DNA from: Hydrogenophaga sp. PBL-H3
GTDB lineage: Bacteria > Pseudomonadota > Gammaproteobacteria > Burkholderiales > Burkholderiaceae_C
Assembly (NCBI RefSeq): GCF_010104355.1
Contig: NZ_CP044972.1
Location: forward strand, 1,488,001 to 1,552,000
DNA: 64,000 bases
Reading direction: 5' to 3'
Positions 17,729 to 25,965 of this stretch are shown here, piece after piece (the stretch's first letter is position 1; each line of letters begins with the position of its first letter). Both the position numbers and the translations under genes were made by a program. The notes under the pieces were generated by a model. It did no database searches. It was not told where the DNA came from and saw only the letters and a list, made by a program, of their open reading frames with translations.

Positions 17729-19162
17729 ATGCACACCATGAACAAGCTCCATCACCTGTTGCCGCTGGCTGCCGCGCTCTTCCTGGCGGGCTGTGCCACC
17801 GCGCTGCCGCCGCTGCCGACGGCCGCAGACACGCCACCGCAATTCAAGGAACAGCAGCGCCAGAACGAGCACTGGACCATCGCCCAGCCCGCCGAGGCCC
17901 AGAGCCGAGGCACCTGGTGGAAGGCATTCAACGATCCGGTGCTCGACGACCTGGCCGAGCGCGCCGGTGCGAACAACACCGACATCCAGGAAGCGGCGGC
18001 CCGCCTGGCGCAGGCGCGCTCGCTGGTGCGCGGCGCCCAGGCCGACCGCGCACTGCAGATCGGCGTGGGGGCCGGCGCCTCCCGTGGCGCCGGGGCCAAC
18101 ACCGCCAGCGGCGCCACACCGGCCACGCTGCTCGAAGCCGGCGTGAACCTCTCGTATGAGGTGGACCTGTTCGGCCGCCTGGGGCGCGTGCGCGACGCGG
18201 CCGAGCTGGACGCGCAATCGCGCGAAGCCCTGCTGCAGAGCACGCGCCTGCTGGTGCAGGCCGAGGTGGCCCAGACCTACCTGGCGCTGCGCGCCGTGGA
18301 CACGGAACGCACGCTGGTGCAGGACACCGCCACCGCCTACGGCGACACGCTGCGCCTCACGCAGCGCCGCTTCGAGGCCGGCGACGTGGCCGAGCTCGAC
18401 GTGATCCGCATCCAGACCGAACTCGCCGCCACCGAGGCCGAGGTGTTCGCGCTCAACCGCGGCCGTGCCGAGCTGGAACACGCGCTGGCCGTGCTGGTGG
18501 GCGAGCCCGCCTCGGGCTTCGCGCTCGCCGCCACGAACGGCGACCGCGCGCTGCCGGTGATCCCGGCCGACGTGCCGGGCACGGTGCTCGCGCGCCGACC
18601 CGACGTGGCCGCGGCGCAGGCTTCGCTGCTGGCCGCGCAGGCCCGCGTGGGTGTGGCCCAGGCGGCCTGGTTTCCCAGTGTCTCGCTCACCGCAGCCGCG
18701 GGTTATGCGTCGCCCGACATCGGCGATCTCTTCAAGTGGTCGGCCCGCGCCTGGGGCATCGGCGCGCTGATGTCCGTGCCGCTGTTCGATGGCGGCCGGC
18801 GTGAGGCCGGCGTGCAGGGCGCACAGGCGCAGCTGGACGCCGCCGCCGCGAGTTACCGGGGCCAGGTGCTGAACGCCTTTCGCGAGGTCGAAGACCAGCT
18901 GTCCGCCCTGCGTTGGCTGCAGGACCAGTCGCAAGCCCAGGGCCGCGCGGTCAGTGCCGCGCAGCGCGCCAGCGCGATCTCTGAAACGCGCTACCGCAAC
19001 GGGCTGGTCAGCCAGCTGGAGTTGCTCGACGCGCGCCGCAACGAGCTGGTCAACCGGCGGCAGGCGCAGCGCGTGGAGGCCGCCCGGCAGCAGGCCACGG
19101 TGCGGCTCATCCGCGCGATCGGTGGCGGGTGGGAGTCCGGCGCGCCGGCCCGGGGCGCCTGA
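17729..19162 (+). CDS. RND efflux outer membrane lipoprotein (NodT/OprM family)
   Basis: 477 residues from ATG 17729; ATG 17738 is an alternative three codons in. Signal peptide with lipobox LAGC (Cys near residue 22), then two TolC-type repeats (WWKAFNDPVLDDLAERA and the ARRPDVAAAQASLLAAQARVG block near 285). Completes a tripartite efflux system with the two preceding genes and is anchored in the outer membrane. Ends RAIGGGWE, the usual NodT-family C-terminus, plus a short tail. Confidence 0.93.
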   Translation: MHTMNKLHHLLPLAAALFLAGCATALPPLPTAADTPPQFKEQQRQNEHWTIAQPAEAQSRGTWWKAFNDPVLDDLAERAGANNTDIQEAAARLAQARSLVRGAQADRALQIGVGAGASRGAGANTASGATPATLLEAGVNLSYEVDLFGRLGRVRDAAELDAQSREALLQSTRLLVQAEVAQTYLALRAVDTERTLVQDTATAYGDTLRLTQRRFEAGDVAELDVIRIQTELAATEAEVFALNRGRAELEHALAVLVGEPASGFALAATNGDRALPVIPADVPGTVLARRPDVAAAQASLLAAQARVGVAQAAWFPSVSLTAAAGYASPDIGDLFKWSARAWGIGALMSVPLFDGGRREAGVQGAQAQLDAAAASYRGQVLNAFREVEDQLSALRWLQDQSQAQGRAVSAAQRASAISETRYRNGLVSQLELLDARRNELVNRRQAQRVEAARQQATVRLIRAIGGGWESGAPARGA

Positions 19163-19198
19163 GCACCGGAGGTGGGCCGGCGCCGGCACAATGGCGGC

Positions 19199-19462
19199 AT
19201 GCCGTCATTGACCGAAGCCTTCCGCCGCCTGTGGCAGCCTCGCCAGGGCCTGTTCTGGCTCATGCTGGGGTTCAACGCCCTGTCGTCCTTCATGGTCGGG
19301 TTCATCCACCTGACAGACCCGCCCATGGGTCTGCGCCTGATCGTCGGTCTGCTCGCGCTCTCCAACACCCTGATCGGCTGGTGGCTGCTCGCGCGCCTGT
19401 GGCGCGAGAACGCCCCACACACCAGCCCCGACACCCCCATCCCCGACACCCCCATCCGATAG
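19199..19462 (+). CDS. Small two-helix membrane protein
   Basis: 87 residues from ATG 19199. Two hydrophobic segments are evident (about residues 17-38 and 46-67), followed by an Arg/Glu patch and a Pro/Thr/Asp-rich tail in which DTPIP is repeated. I do not recognise a family. It lies 36 bases after the efflux channel gene and 10 bases before the acuI-like gene, so it could be translated with either. The 3' end contains a 15-bp tandem duplication. Confidence 0.6.
   Translation: MPSLTEAFRRLWQPRQGLFWLMLGFNALSSFMVGFIHLTDPPMGLRLIVGLLALSNTLIGWWLLARLWRENAPHTSPDTPIPDTPIR
19426..19455. repeat. 15-bp tandem duplication inside a coding tail
   Basis: CCCCGACACCCCCAT occurs twice head to tail (19426-19440 and 19441-19455), adding the residues DTPIP in frame. 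Likely a recent slippage event. No wider repeat array is present. Confidence 0.9.
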
Positions 19463-19472
19463 GAGACAGACC

Positions 19473-20474
19473 ATGCCGTTCAACGCTCTCGTGATCACCA
19501 AACCCGAGTCCGGCTACCGCTGCGATCTCACCGAACTCGACGAGGCACAACTGCCCGCCACGGGCGAAGTGACGGTGCGTGTGGACTACTCCACCGTGAA
19601 CTACAAGGACGGCCTGGCCATCACCGGCAAGTCACCGGTGGTGCGCAGCTTTCCCATGGTGCCCGGCATCGACTTCGCGGGCTCGGTGACGCAGAGCGAC
19701 CACCCCCGCTGGAAAGCCGGCGACCGCGTGCTGCTCAACGGCTTCGGCGTGGGTGAATCGCACTGGGGCGGGCTGGCGCAGATGGCGCGCGTCAAGGGCG
19801 ACTGGCTGGTGGCTCTGCCCGACACCCTGAGCGAGCGCGACGCCATGGCCGTGGGCACTGCGGGCTACACCGCCATGCTGTGCGTGATGGCGCTGCAGCG
19901 GCACTGGGCCGACGCGGGCGTGCAGCCCGGCAGCGGCGAGGTGCTGGTGACCGGTGCCGGCGGCGGCGTGGGCGGGGTGGCGATTTCGCTGCTCGCTGGT
20001 CTGGGTCACACGGTGGTCGCGTCCACCGGCCGGCCGCAGGAAGCGCAATACCTGAAGTCGCTCGGTGCGGCCAGCGTGATCGACCGCCAGGAGCTCAGCG
20101 CACCGGGCAAGCCGCTGCAGAAAGAGCGCTGGATCGGCGTGGTCGATTCGGTGGGCAGCCACACCCTGGCCAATGCCTGCGCCAGCACGCGCTACGGCGG
20201 CGCGGTGGCGGCCTGCGGCCTGGCCCAGGGCATGGACCTGCCGGCCAGCGTGGCGCCCTTCATCCTGCGCGGCGTCACGCTCCATGGCATCGACAGCGTG
20301 ATGGCACCCATGGCCCGGCGCGTGGCCGCCTGGGACGCACTCGCCAAGACCTTGAACCGGGAGCAACTGGCCTCGATCACGAAGGAGATCGGCCTGGGTG
20401 ACGCCATCGCCGCTGGCGGCGACATCCTGGCCGGACGGGTGCGCGGGCGGCTGGTGGTCAACGTGAACCGTTGA
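19473..20474 (+). CDS. acuI: Acrylyl-CoA reductase / YhdH-family quinone oxidoreductase
   Basis: 333-residue zinc-free medium-chain dehydrogenase/reductase that uses NADPH. Matches the AcuI/YhdH subgroup through the N-terminus FNALVITKPESG, YSTVNYKDGLAITGKSPVVR (about residue 31), PGIDFAGSV, and the nucleotide-binding VTGAGGGVGGVAISLLAGLG (about 152). AcuI members reduce acrylyl-CoA to propionyl-CoA, protecting cells from a reactive thioester. Start ATG 19473 follows AGGAGACAGACC. Substrate assignment rests on family resemblance. Confidence 0.85.
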   Translation: MPFNALVITKPESGYRCDLTELDEAQLPATGEVTVRVDYSTVNYKDGLAITGKSPVVRSFPMVPGIDFAGSVTQSDHPRWKAGDRVLLNGFGVGESHWGGLAQMARVKGDWLVALPDTLSERDAMAVGTAGYTAMLCVMALQRHWADAGVQPGSGEVLVTGAGGGVGGVAISLLAGLGHTVVASTGRPQEAQYLKSLGAASVIDRQELSAPGKPLQKERWIGVVDSVGSHTLANACASTRYGGAVAACGLAQGMDLPASVAPFILRGVTLHGIDSVMAPMARRVAAWDALAKTLNREQLASITKEIGLGDAIAAGGDILAGRVRGRLVVNVNR

Positions 20475-20578
20475 TACATGCCGTGACGGCGTGTTACAAA
20501 GCAGGGCGGCGACGGGGGAATACCCTCCCCGGTTGCGTTGTGTGGGTTCATGGCTCAAACAAAAACGATTGCTGACCG

Positions 20579-20944
20579 ATGCGCATCTTCACCACCATCC
20601 TGGACACCGTCACCCAGCGCCTTGTGAGCGATCCGTTCCACCACGATCCAGCATCGTTGTCCCGCATCCGCCGCGCCATGCTGGACCTGCTGCCCAACGA
20701 CACCAGTTGGGAAGACGAGCGACTGCGCCACCGCCTGCTGGTGGCGGTGGACCCCAAAAGCCTCTGGTTCATGCGGGTCGAGCTGCACCAGCGCCTGTGC
20801 CGCTCCATGGGGGAAGAGGCCGCGCTGGACAGCGTCCAGGCGCTGTGGCCGCTGTTTGAAGACACCATCGAACCGGCCTTGCTGGGCAAACGCCCGGGGC
20901 GGCGCGGCAGCGGCCTGCGCGGCGACACACCGCCTCGCCGCTGA
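20579..20944 (+). CDS. Hypothetical protein, 121 residues
   Basis: Soluble, no signal peptide or membrane helix. Contains a charged helical core (PASLSRIRRAMLDLLPNDTSWEDERLRHRLL) and a short basic C-terminus. I do not recognise the family. Codon use matches neighbouring genes, and the reading frame is bounded by a plausible ATG and lies four bases from the convergent DUF2189 gene, which supports its being real. Confidence 0.55.
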   Translation: MRIFTTILDTVTQRLVSDPFHHDPASLSRIRRAMLDLLPNDTSWEDERLRHRLLVAVDPKSLWFMRVELHQRLCRSMGEEAALDSVQALWPLFEDTIEPALLGKRPGRRGSGLRGDTPPRR

Positions 20945-20948
20945 CCGC

Positions 20949-21749
20949 TCAGGCTGGATCGTTCACCGTGCCCTGGTAGGCGTGCCAGGTGGCGTGGCCC
21001 AGCACCGGCCCCACCACGAACAGGCCCAGGAACAGCGGCAGCATGGCCAGGCCCACCAGCAGCGTGATCAGCGCGCCCCACTGCAGCATCACGCCCGGGT
21101 TCTGCAGGCAGGCACGGATGCTGGTCAGGCCGGCCGAGATGGCGTCCACCTGTCGGTCCAGGATCATCGGTATCGAGATCACGCTGGTGACGAAAATCAG
21201 GCCCGCAAACGCGCCCCCCACCACCGTGTAGGTGACCAGGAACGACAGGTTCTCCGGGTTGAGCAGTTGCGCCAGCAGGTTGGCCGTGGATGGCATGGTG
21301 TTGAAGGTGACGGCGAACACCACCAGCGAGGCGCGGCCCCACAGCATCTCCAGGATCAGGAGCACACCCGCGAAGATCGCCATGGTGCCCTGCGTCGGCC
21401 GCCAGGCCAGCAGCGATGCCCGCAGTGAAGGACGCTGGCCGCTCTGCAGCGCGCGGCTGGCGTCATACAGGCCCAGGCAAAGAAACGGGCCCATCAGCAG
21501 GAAGCCTGCGCTCAAGGCCAGCACATAGGCCGGCGCGGCGCGAAAGACCGCCAGCAGCGCATGGCCCATGAGAAAAAAGCACAGGCCGTAGAAGAGGCCG
21601 ATGCGCGGGCAGCGCACGAAGTCGGCCCAGCCCAGGCGCAGCCATTGCAGCGGATCACCGGCGCGCAGGTCGGCCACGCGCAGGTCGAACACCGACGGTG
21701 GGCGCGGCGGCTCGGGCGGACTCTCGGCGGTGGGCATGTCCTCGCTCAT
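20949..21749 (-). CDS. DUF2189 integral membrane protein
   Basis: 266 residues from ATG 21749, preceded by AGAGGAGAGCACC. About six hydrophobic segments, beginning after a Pro-rich N-terminus and the conserved LQWLRLGWADFVRCPRIGLFYGLCF block, with the family's SVISIPMILDRQVDAISAGLTSIRACLQNP motif near residue 195. DUF2189 proteins are common in proteobacteria, often near cytochrome genes, and have no assigned function. Two in-frame methionines further down are poorer starts. Confidence 0.85.
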   Translation of the reverse strand: MSEDMPTAESPPEPPRPPSVFDLRVADLRAGDPLQWLRLGWADFVRCPRIGLFYGLCFFLMGHALLAVFRAAPAYVLALSAGFLLMGPFLCLGLYDASRALQSGQRPSLRASLLAWRPTQGTMAIFAGVLLILEMLWGRASLVVFAVTFNTMPSTANLLAQLLNPENLSFLVTYTVVGGAFAGLIFVTSVISIPMILDRQVDAISAGLTSIRACLQNPGVMLQWGALITLLVGLAMLPLFLGLFVVGPVLGHATWHAYQGTVNDPA

Positions 21750-21792
21750 GGTGCTCTCCTCTGTGGCTGCCGATTTGACCACCTCCCGGGGC

Positions 21793-22200
21793 TCAGTCCG
21801 TTGCCGCACGAGACGGGGTGGCGCGGCGCATGTGCAAGGCCAGGGCTGCGTCCAGCGACTGCGTGTGCCGGCTGAACCAGGCGCCCAGCTCTGCGGCCAT
21901 CTGCCGAACGGGTGCCTGGTCACCGCCTTGCGCCTGGACCAGGCCCTCGCGCAGCAGGTTGAGCACCACGCGGTGCTCCAAGGTGTGCTGCTCGGCGGTG
22001 GCAAAGGCCTCTTGCTGCATCCAGGTGTCTTCGGTGCCGAAATGCCGGGCCGCGTGGGCCACCAGCGCCTGCCAGGCCGCCACCAGGGTGTCGTCGGAGG
22101 CTTCCTGGGCGCGGCCCAGCAGCGCCATGAAATCGCGGTTCATCGCGTCCATGGGTTCGAAGTCCAGCCACAGCGCCGGTGTCCAGTTCAATGCTTGCAT
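21793..22200 (-). CDS. Bacteriohemerythrin-like protein
   Basis: 135 residues from ATG 22200, preceded by GGAG at good spacing. Single hemerythrin-like four-helix domain: the N-terminal W...F.PMDAMNRDFMAL block, HAARHFGTEDTWM (iron ligands H, H and E), HTLEHRVVL and the C-terminal helix SLDAALALHM. Binds a di-iron centre that reversibly holds dioxygen; possible oxygen or redox sensing or storage. The first ligand position, usually His in H..H/D, is less clear here (LDFEPMDAMNRDF), so binding could be altered. Divergent from the 2OG-Fe oxygenase gene. Confidence 0.75.
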   Translation of the reverse strand: MQALNWTPALWLDFEPMDAMNRDFMALLGRAQEASDDTLVAAWQALVAHAARHFGTEDTWMQQEAFATAEQHTLEHRVVLNLLREGLVQAQGGDQAPVRQMAAELGAWFSRHTQSLDAALALHMRRATPSRAATD

Positions 22201-22334
22201 CGTGGTCTCCATCGCCAGTTCCGCACTGGCCTGCGCGCAGCTTGCACCCGGCTCGCTGGCGGGGCCTTGATCCAGCGCATGAAACGGCTTCATGCCGGGC
22301 CGACGCGTCGGTGGCGGCCGGTAAACTGCCGCTC

Positions 22335-23075
22335 ATGACCAGCGAATTCCAGCCCCCTTACGTCCCCCTTCACCAGTTCGAAACCGCCCTCCGGACGACA
22401 GGATTCGCGCTGCTCAGCGCGGCCAGCGTGGCCGACTGGTTGCCCGCCCGCGCGGACGAACTGCAGGCCCTTCACGCTGGCTGGGACCACCTGCCGGCCG
22501 ACGCCTACCTGAAGGACGGCGGGCGCTACCGCAGCCGGCGCCACAGCTGCTTTGTGGTGGACGGTGGGCAGGTGCAGCAGTCGCCGCACCGGGCGCATTG
22601 GCAGCCGCTGGAATACAACGCCTTGCATGGCGGCATGCAGCGCTGGTTCGAGCCCATGGAGCCGGCGGTGGTCGGGCAGCCGGTCTGGAGCCGCCTGCTG
22701 GTCCGCCTGGGCGAGGCGGCCAGCGCACTGCGCGGTGCACAGCCCTGGTTTGTGGAGGCGCACCCGTTTCGCATCGACACCACCGACGGCATCGGCCGGC
22801 CCACGCCCGAGGGGGCGCACCGCGACGGCGTGGACCTGGTGGCCGTGTTCATGGTGGGCCGCCACGGCATCAAGGGCGGCGAGAGCCGGGTGTTCGAGGC
22901 CAACGGCCCGGGCGGCCAGCGTTTCACGCTGCGCGAGCCGTGGTCGCTGCTGCTGCTGGACGACGCGCGCGTGATCCACGAGAGCACGCCCATCCAGCCC
23001 CTGGAGGGCGACGCGCTGGGCTGGCGCGACACCCTGGTGGTGACCTGCCGCGCCGGCGGCTTTCAGGGCAACTGA
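22335..23075 (+). CDS. 2OG-Fe dioxygenase family protein (PF10014-like)
   Basis: 246 residues. Contains the HxD iron-binding motif in GAHRDGVDLVAVFMVGR (about residue 158) and the distal His in ARVIHESTPI (about 217), within the fold of the BsmA/isoleucine-dioxygenase group. Conserved preceding residues RYRSRRHSCFV support this. Family members hydroxylate free amino acids using 2-oxoglutarate; the substrate here is unknown. Lies 134 bases from the divergent hemerythrin gene. Confidence 0.8.
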   Translation: MTSEFQPPYVPLHQFETALRTTGFALLSAASVADWLPARADELQALHAGWDHLPADAYLKDGGRYRSRRHSCFVVDGGQVQQSPHRAHWQPLEYNALHGGMQRWFEPMEPAVVGQPVWSRLLVRLGEAASALRGAQPWFVEAHPFRIDTTDGIGRPTPEGAHRDGVDLVAVFMVGRHGIKGGESRVFEANGPGGQRFTLREPWSLLLLDDARVIHESTPIQPLEGDALGWRDTLVVTCRAGGFQGN

Positions 23076-23089
23076 CCCGGCTCCCGCGC

Positions 23090-24391
23090 CTACGGGGACG
23101 CACCGGGCGGAGCCGGCAGGTGACGGATCGGCATGCCGAAAATCATCTTGTTGGGCAGACACACCTCTTCGCCGGCAGCGGTGCGCAATCTTGTGGTGAA
23201 CATGCCCAGCGCGACCACCGTGCCGTCGGTGTCGCCAATATTCACGTGCTGGCCCACGCGCAGCGAGCGCGAATACATCAGGCTCAGGCCCGAGAGCGCC
23301 TGCCCCACGGCGCTGGAAGCGCCCAGCGACAGCATGAGGCCCGCCATGACCGAAAGCGCCTTGAACGCTTCGGTCTCGGCGCCCGGCAGATAGGGGTAGG
23401 CCATCGCCATGGCGAACAGCCAGAGCACCACATCGCGCAGGCGCCGGGTCGGCAAGGCGGTGTGTGCGTCGAGCCAGGTCAGTGTGATGTCGCCGCTTTC
23501 CACCCGCCGCATGAAGGCCGCGTTGGCCTTTGACACCATGCGTGCAATGGCGAAGATGAGGCCCGCCACCACCATGCCGGGCACAGCGGCGGCCGTGGCG
23601 CTGGCGAAATGGCACAGCACCTCAGTCAACCAGTGGGAGGACAACTCACCCCATGGCCGGGTCCAGGCGAAGCGCAGCAGCACGAAGCTGATCCAGGTGT
23701 CCGCGATCAGCAGCACGATCGTCCAGACAGCGGCGTTGATGACCAGCCGGCAGGCGGCATGCGCGTGGTCGGAGAAGGTGGCGGCCAGACGGGTGGCGGT
23801 GCCGGCCGAGCCAGGGCTGCCCAGGGCCGCGTGAACCCGCTCGCCGATGTGCTGGCGGATCAGGAAGGCCCAGCGCACCAGCAGCCATGCCGCCAGGCTG
23901 GCAGCGAGGCAGACCGCGGCGTCGGAAGCGATGCGCAGGTGGTCGCGCAACTCGGTCGCTTCCGTCACCGCTTTTTCCAGCCGTTGCAACACCTCGCTTG
24001 AGGCGGGTGCCAGGGCGGCCTCGGGCCGGGGCGTGCCCGCGTCGGCTGCCACCATGAAGAACACCGTGCGGCCATTGACCTCATAGCGCACCGAGTCGAG
24101 TACGGCGCTGTGGGTCACTGTGGGCGCAGCGGCGCTCTGCAGGGCAGATGCCAGCGCAGCCTGCGCGAGTTGCACCCGATCGGTGGGCGAGTCGCCGAGC
24201 AGGGTGGCTTCAAAGGTGACGATGTGGCGGTTGTTGAGGTACAGGGCGTTCGGTGGTCGTGCGCTGCGCGGGTCGTCGGCCAACCGCGGCACGACGTTGT
24301 GCAGTGGGTGGGCGAGGGCGAGGCCGCTGGCCAGCACGAGCCATGCCGTCAGCACGACGCGTGTGTGTGAGAAGAACCGAAGGCTGCGCAC
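23090..24391 (-). CDS. Mechanosensitive ion channel (MscS family)
   Basis: About 433 residues from a GTG at 24391, chosen because AGGGAG lies five bases before it and a signal-like segment (SLRFFSHTRVVLTAWLVLASGLALAHP) follows at once. A periplasmic N-domain (to about residue 140) precedes several membrane helices and the pore block GASSAVGQALSGLSLMYSRSLRVGQHVNIGDTDGTV (about 360), the MscS signature. The protein ends soon after (LPNKMIFGMPIRHLP), so the usual C-terminal alpha/beta vestibule is short or absent. It may gate differently from E. coli MscS. Osmotic or other tension-related role is inferred. Confidence 0.82.
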   Translation of the reverse strand: MRSLRFFSHTRVVLTAWLVLASGLALAHPLHNVVPRLADDPRSARPPNALYLNNRHIVTFEATLLGDSPTDRVQLAQAALASALQSAAAPTVTHSAVLDSVRYEVNGRTVFFMVAADAGTPRPEAALAPASSEVLQRLEKAVTEATELRDHLRIASDAAVCLAASLAAWLLVRWAFLIRQHIGERVHAALGSPGSAGTATRLAATFSDHAHAACRLVINAAVWTIVLLIADTWISFVLLRFAWTRPWGELSSHWLTEVLCHFASATAAAVPGMVVAGLIFAIARMVSKANAAFMRRVESGDITLTWLDAHTALPTRRLRDVVLWLFAMAMAYPYLPGAETEAFKALSVMAGLMLSLGASSAVGQALSGLSLMYSRSLRVGQHVNIGDTDGTVVALGMFTTRLRTAAGEEVCLPNKMIFGMPIRHLPAPPGASP

Positions 24392-24510
24392 GAGGACTCC
24401 CTGCAGGACGTGGCTTGCAAGGGTTCCACAGTCCTGCGCTGGAGGGCCAGCCGGTGCAGGCCGTAGGCGTTTGACACCAGGCCGCTCGGAGCACTGGGCG
24501 CCTGCGGGTG

Positions 24511-25965
24511 TCAGCGCCGGATTGCGTTGGGGAAATACAGGGCCGTGAGGCTGCGGCTGTGCACCGGCGAGAAGCCGTCGCCCACCACCGTGGCGCCACT
24601 GCCGTAGCGGCGCCATTCACGCACCCAGTGCAGTTGGTCGCAGACCTCGGCCAGGCCCACGGTCTCACGATCGCCGATCAGGATGCCGTGCACGCGCAGG
24701 GCCAGCCGCTGCTTGGCGTCGCGCAGCTGCGCCAGGGTCTGGTGGGTCACGCCGAACTCGCCGTCGCTCACGATGAGCAGGTCCGCTTCATGCCACTCGG
24801 TGGTCTGCACCAGCGCAACAGCACGTTCCATCGGTGTCTGCACATCGGTGCCGCCATCGAAGCTCTGGCCCATGAGGTCGAGCAGGTGCGACAAGCCCTC
24901 GGCGTCCATCGCCATGTCGCGCTCCAGCAGCTCGCCGGGTCCGCCAAATGCGAGCAGGCGGCAGGCGCGGCGGCCCGCGTGCGCGCTGCGCAGGGCTTGC
25001 AACACACAGGCCTTGGCCACGTTCTCCGGTGCGCCGCGCATCGAACCCGAGGTGTCCAGGCACACGATGAGGGGGCCGCGCCCTGCATGGGTGGGGTGGT
25101 GGCGGCGGGATTGCAGCTCGGGCTGCGGCAACGGGCGTTGCGACTGTTCGCGCGCCCGGTCGTCGTAGGTGAGCAACTGGGCCTCGGCGAAGCGCGCGCG
25201 CCACAACCGGCGCAGCACCGGGTGGGTGAGGTTGAGGCTTTCGCCACCGGTCATGCGTGCGAGCGTGCGAGAGCGGCGCACGCCGTCCACCGCGGTGGGT
25301 TCCGGGCGGCGCTCTTCTTCGTCGGCCGGGTGGCGTGCCGCGGGCATCTGATCACGCGCATCGGGTTGCGTGGTGAGGGCGGGCGGGTGCTGCGCGTGTT
25401 CGCGCCGGCCCACGCCGTCGATGAAGCGTGCGAGCTGGGGCAGGCGCTGCAGCAACTCGCCGATGCGCCTGGCCTCGCCCCATTCGCGCCGGTTCAGGTG
25501 GCCTTGCAAATCGTCCCAGCGCAGGTGCGCCAGATCGCCCAGCGACTGCAACAGCGAGAGCACTTCGTCCCAACCCTGGCGCTGCACGTCCCAGCTGTCG
25601 CGGAATTCGTTGCGCATGCGCGCGATCGTTTGTGCGCGCGGCTCGTCGGCCGGTCGGTCGATCAGGCTGTCCAGGTGCCACAACAGGCTTTGCATCACCT
25701 GGCGCGTGAGCGGTGCGCTGCCTTGCGTGAGGGTGAGCAGCTCCAGTTCGACCAACAGGGGACGCAGGGCCTGCGTGGCGGCGGCGTCGCCGAAATCCTC
25801 CGTGGTGTCTGGCAGCGCGCCCGCCAGGAGAGCCTCCATCCACCGCGCCATGTGGGGCAGGCGCGCGGCAGGCTGGCCGCTGCTGCACACCACGGCCCAG
25901 CGCCAGAGTTCGCGGGGGAGGGCGTCGAGGTGGTGGTAGGGTGCGGAGCCTGTCGAAGCCCTCAC
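24511..25965 (-). CDS. VWA-domain protein, ViaA-like partner of MoxR ATPase
   Basis: About 484 residues starting at GTG 25965, which overlaps the stop of the MoxR gene as GTGA. The C-terminal half is a von Willebrand A domain with the MIDAS motif DTSGSMRG (about residue 300) preceded by PLIVCLD, and later TDVQTPMERA and LLIVSDGEFG. The N-terminal half is helical and charged. Translation-coupled MoxR-VWA pairs are known as RavA-ViaA in E. coli, where they act as a chaperone-like unit on respiratory complexes and membrane stress. Assignment to ViaA itself is by arrangement, not by close similarity. Confidence 0.82.
   Translation of the reverse strand: MRASTGSAPYHHLDALPRELWRWAVVCSSGQPAARLPHMARWMEALLAGALPDTTEDFGDAAATQALRPLLVELELLTLTQGSAPLTRQVMQSLLWHLDSLIDRPADEPRAQTIARMRNEFRDSWDVQRQGWDEVLSLLQSLGDLAHLRWDDLQGHLNRREWGEARRIGELLQRLPQLARFIDGVGRREHAQHPPALTTQPDARDQMPAARHPADEEERRPEPTAVDGVRRSRTLARMTGGESLNLTHPVLRRLWRARFAEAQLLTYDDRAREQSQRPLPQPELQSRRHHPTHAGRGPLIVCLDTSGSMRGAPENVAKACVLQALRSAHAGRRACRLLAFGGPGELLERDMAMDAEGLSHLLDLMGQSFDGGTDVQTPMERAVALVQTTEWHEADLLIVSDGEFGVTHQTLAQLRDAKQRLALRVHGILIGDRETVGLAEVCDQLHWVREWRRYGSGATVVGDGFSPVHSRSLTALYFPNAIRR

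Noticed and set aside
13935..17837. Very long open frame (1300 codons) on the minus strand opposite the RND pump
   Set aside because: It lies antisense to a clearly conserved RND pump and is His/Arg/Gly-rich without domains; such frames are a by-product of high GC in third positions.
20475..20500. Hairpin after the acuI-like gene as a terminator
   Set aside because: Stem is short with a wobble pair and no U tract; not convincing.
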